Origin: SIG575 sp045542485
GTDB taxonomy: Bacteria > Bacillota > Clostridia > Oscillospirales > Acutalibacteraceae
Reading direction: 5' to 3'
DNA: 5,140 nt
Assembly: GCA_045542485.1 (NCBI GenBank)
Contig: JAZQLC010000057.1
Coordinates: forward strand, 1-5,140
Of the stretch, positions 4,370-5,140 are shown in pieces; the stretch's first letter is position 1; the number at the start of each line of letters is the position of its first letter. The notes under the pieces were generated by a model, which was not told the DNA's origin, searched no databases, and saw only the letters and a list, made by a program, of their open reading frames with translations. The position numbers and the translations under genes are program-made.

Positions 4370-5140
4370 TTATTTTGCCGGAGGAACGTTGATTTCAAGG
4401 TCTGTCAGAGGGAATGAACAGCAGGGATGAATACAACCGAATTTGTAGTCTGCAAGTCGGCGGTATTCAAGGTGCTGAGGAACATAGACCTCACCTGAAA
4501 GAAGATGTGAATGACAGAAACCGCATTCACCGCTTCTGCAGCGGGACGGTGCTGAAATTCCGTTCTTCTCAAGAATCTGCATAACAGAATCTGATGACTT
4601 ACCCTTAACTGTATATGTGTTATCCTGAATTGTAACCTTGATTGTAACTTCTTCGGGAACACCTGCAGGATAATCCGGCTGTGTCTGGGGATTATGGAAT
4701 TCACCGAACATTTCGTGACGGATATATTTTTTGGGAAGATTAAGCTTCTCAAGCTCTTTGTCAACAAACTCGTACATCTGCTGAGGTCCGCAGAGGAAAA
4801 CTGAATAGGGCTCATCCTTGGGTGCTAACTGTTTGATGCGTTTTGCATCAATGAAGCCTTTTCTTGCACCTCTTGGGATTTTTGCGTATTTGTCGCTCAA
4901 GAAGTGAACAACCTTGATTTTGTCACATCTCTGTTCAAGCTCTTCAAGTTCTTCTTTAAAAAGAATATTATCAACATTACGGCTACCGTAAAGAAGTGTA
5001 AGCTCAAAATCCTCATCACCGTCTGCAATAGCGTTTGCCATTGAGATAAAGGGAGTAATACCGCTACCACCTGCAATACCGATAACCTTTTTCGCATCTC
5101 TTATCGGCTGATATTCAAAGTTACCAGAAGGAGCAGAAAC
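4370..5140 (-). CDS. Flavin-dependent NAD(P)H reductase with C-terminal [2Fe-2S] ferredoxin domain (5' end missing)
   Basis: The last 256 residues of a longer gene; the frame stays open to the right edge, so the ATG at 5041 is an internal Met, not a start. The visible part begins with the end of the FAD-binding barrel (VSAPSGNF), then the NAD(P)H domain with GGSGITPF (residues 24-31), LLYGSR and the FLCGPQQMY motif (115-123), then RHEMFGEFH. A plant-type ferredoxin domain follows, with cluster ligands Cys201, Cys206, Cys209 (CRSGECGFC, C-x4-C-x2-C) and Cys240 in IHPCCSFP. Electrons would pass from NAD(P)H through FAD to the iron-sulfur centre and on to an unknown acceptor, as in oxygenase-reductase and flavodoxin-reductase relatives; an anaerobe would use a different acceptor. 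Two further cysteines (236 and 241) flank the last ligand. The stop shares the terminator at 4329-4363. Confidence 0.9.
   Translation of the reverse strand, partial: VSAPSGNFEYQPIRDAKKVIGIAGGSGITPFISMANAIADGDEDFELTLLYGSRNVDNILFKEELEELEQRCDKIKVVHFLSDKYAKIPRGARKGFIDAKRIKQLAPKDEPYSVFLCGPQQMYEFVDKELEKLNLPKKYIRHEMFGEFHNPQTQPDYPAGVPEEVTIKVTIQDNTYTVKGKSSDSVMQILEKNGISAPSRCRSGECGFCHSHLLSGEVYVPQHLEYRRLADYKFGCIHPCCSFPLTDLEINVPPAK

Noticed and set aside
4405..4815. Minus-strand open frame in another frame of the reductase gene
   Set aside because: The other frame carries the NAD(P)H and [2Fe-2S] motifs. This one has none and is Ser/Arg/Gln-rich noise.
1..5140. CRISPR array, tRNA gene, insertion sequence or attachment site
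   Set aside because: No regularly spaced repeats, no cloverleaf with a TTCGANNC arm, no transposase motif and no terminal inverted repeats were seen.

Overview
The window looks like a chromosomal piece of a low- to mid-GC anaerobic member of the Clostridia, probably a gut Oscillospiraceae/Ruminococcaceae-type organism. The reasons are strong AAAGGAGG-type ribosome binding sites, sigma-A promoters close to TTGACA-17-TATAAT, AT-rich spacers, a Firmicutes-style rRNA leader, and protein families most often met in Clostridia. The species assignment is inference.

Layout from left to right. Bases 1-196 hold a near-perfect minus-strand rRNA promoter and its leader. It fires off the left edge, so a 16S gene should start just outside the window. 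Bases 273-2541 are a three-gene minus-strand operon: a SecB-like chaperone-fold protein, then a condensation/alcohol-acetyltransferase-fold enzyme with an HxxxDG motif, then a four-helix membrane protein with an N-terminal zinc ribbon. The last two genes are joined by a TAATG overlap. A terminator at 2619-2643 separates this operon from a monocistronic minus-strand ferritin-like (DUF2383-type) helical protein at 2655-3089. An AT-rich 111-base divergent region carries overlapping promoters for that gene and for a plus-strand calcineurin-type metallophosphoesterase (3202-4326). A 15-bp bidirectional terminator (4329-4363) closes the phosphoesterase and also the converging minus-strand gene at the right edge. 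That gene is the C-terminal 256 residues of a flavin-dependent NAD(P)H reductase with a fused plant-type [2Fe-2S] ferredoxin domain.

How the genes work together. Only the three-gene operon suggests a shared job: an acyltransferase acting at or near the membrane with a coupled membrane partner and a SecB-like protein. The substrate is unknown. The other genes look like independent single transcription units. Two starts were moved from the longest reading frame on ribosome-binding-site evidence: the SecB-like gene to an ATG at 2541, and the phosphoesterase to an ATG at 3202. There is no sign of mobile elements, CRISPR, phage genes or tRNAs. I see no convincing new defence or toxin system. The least understood part is the SecB-like/acyltransferase/zinc-ribbon operon.
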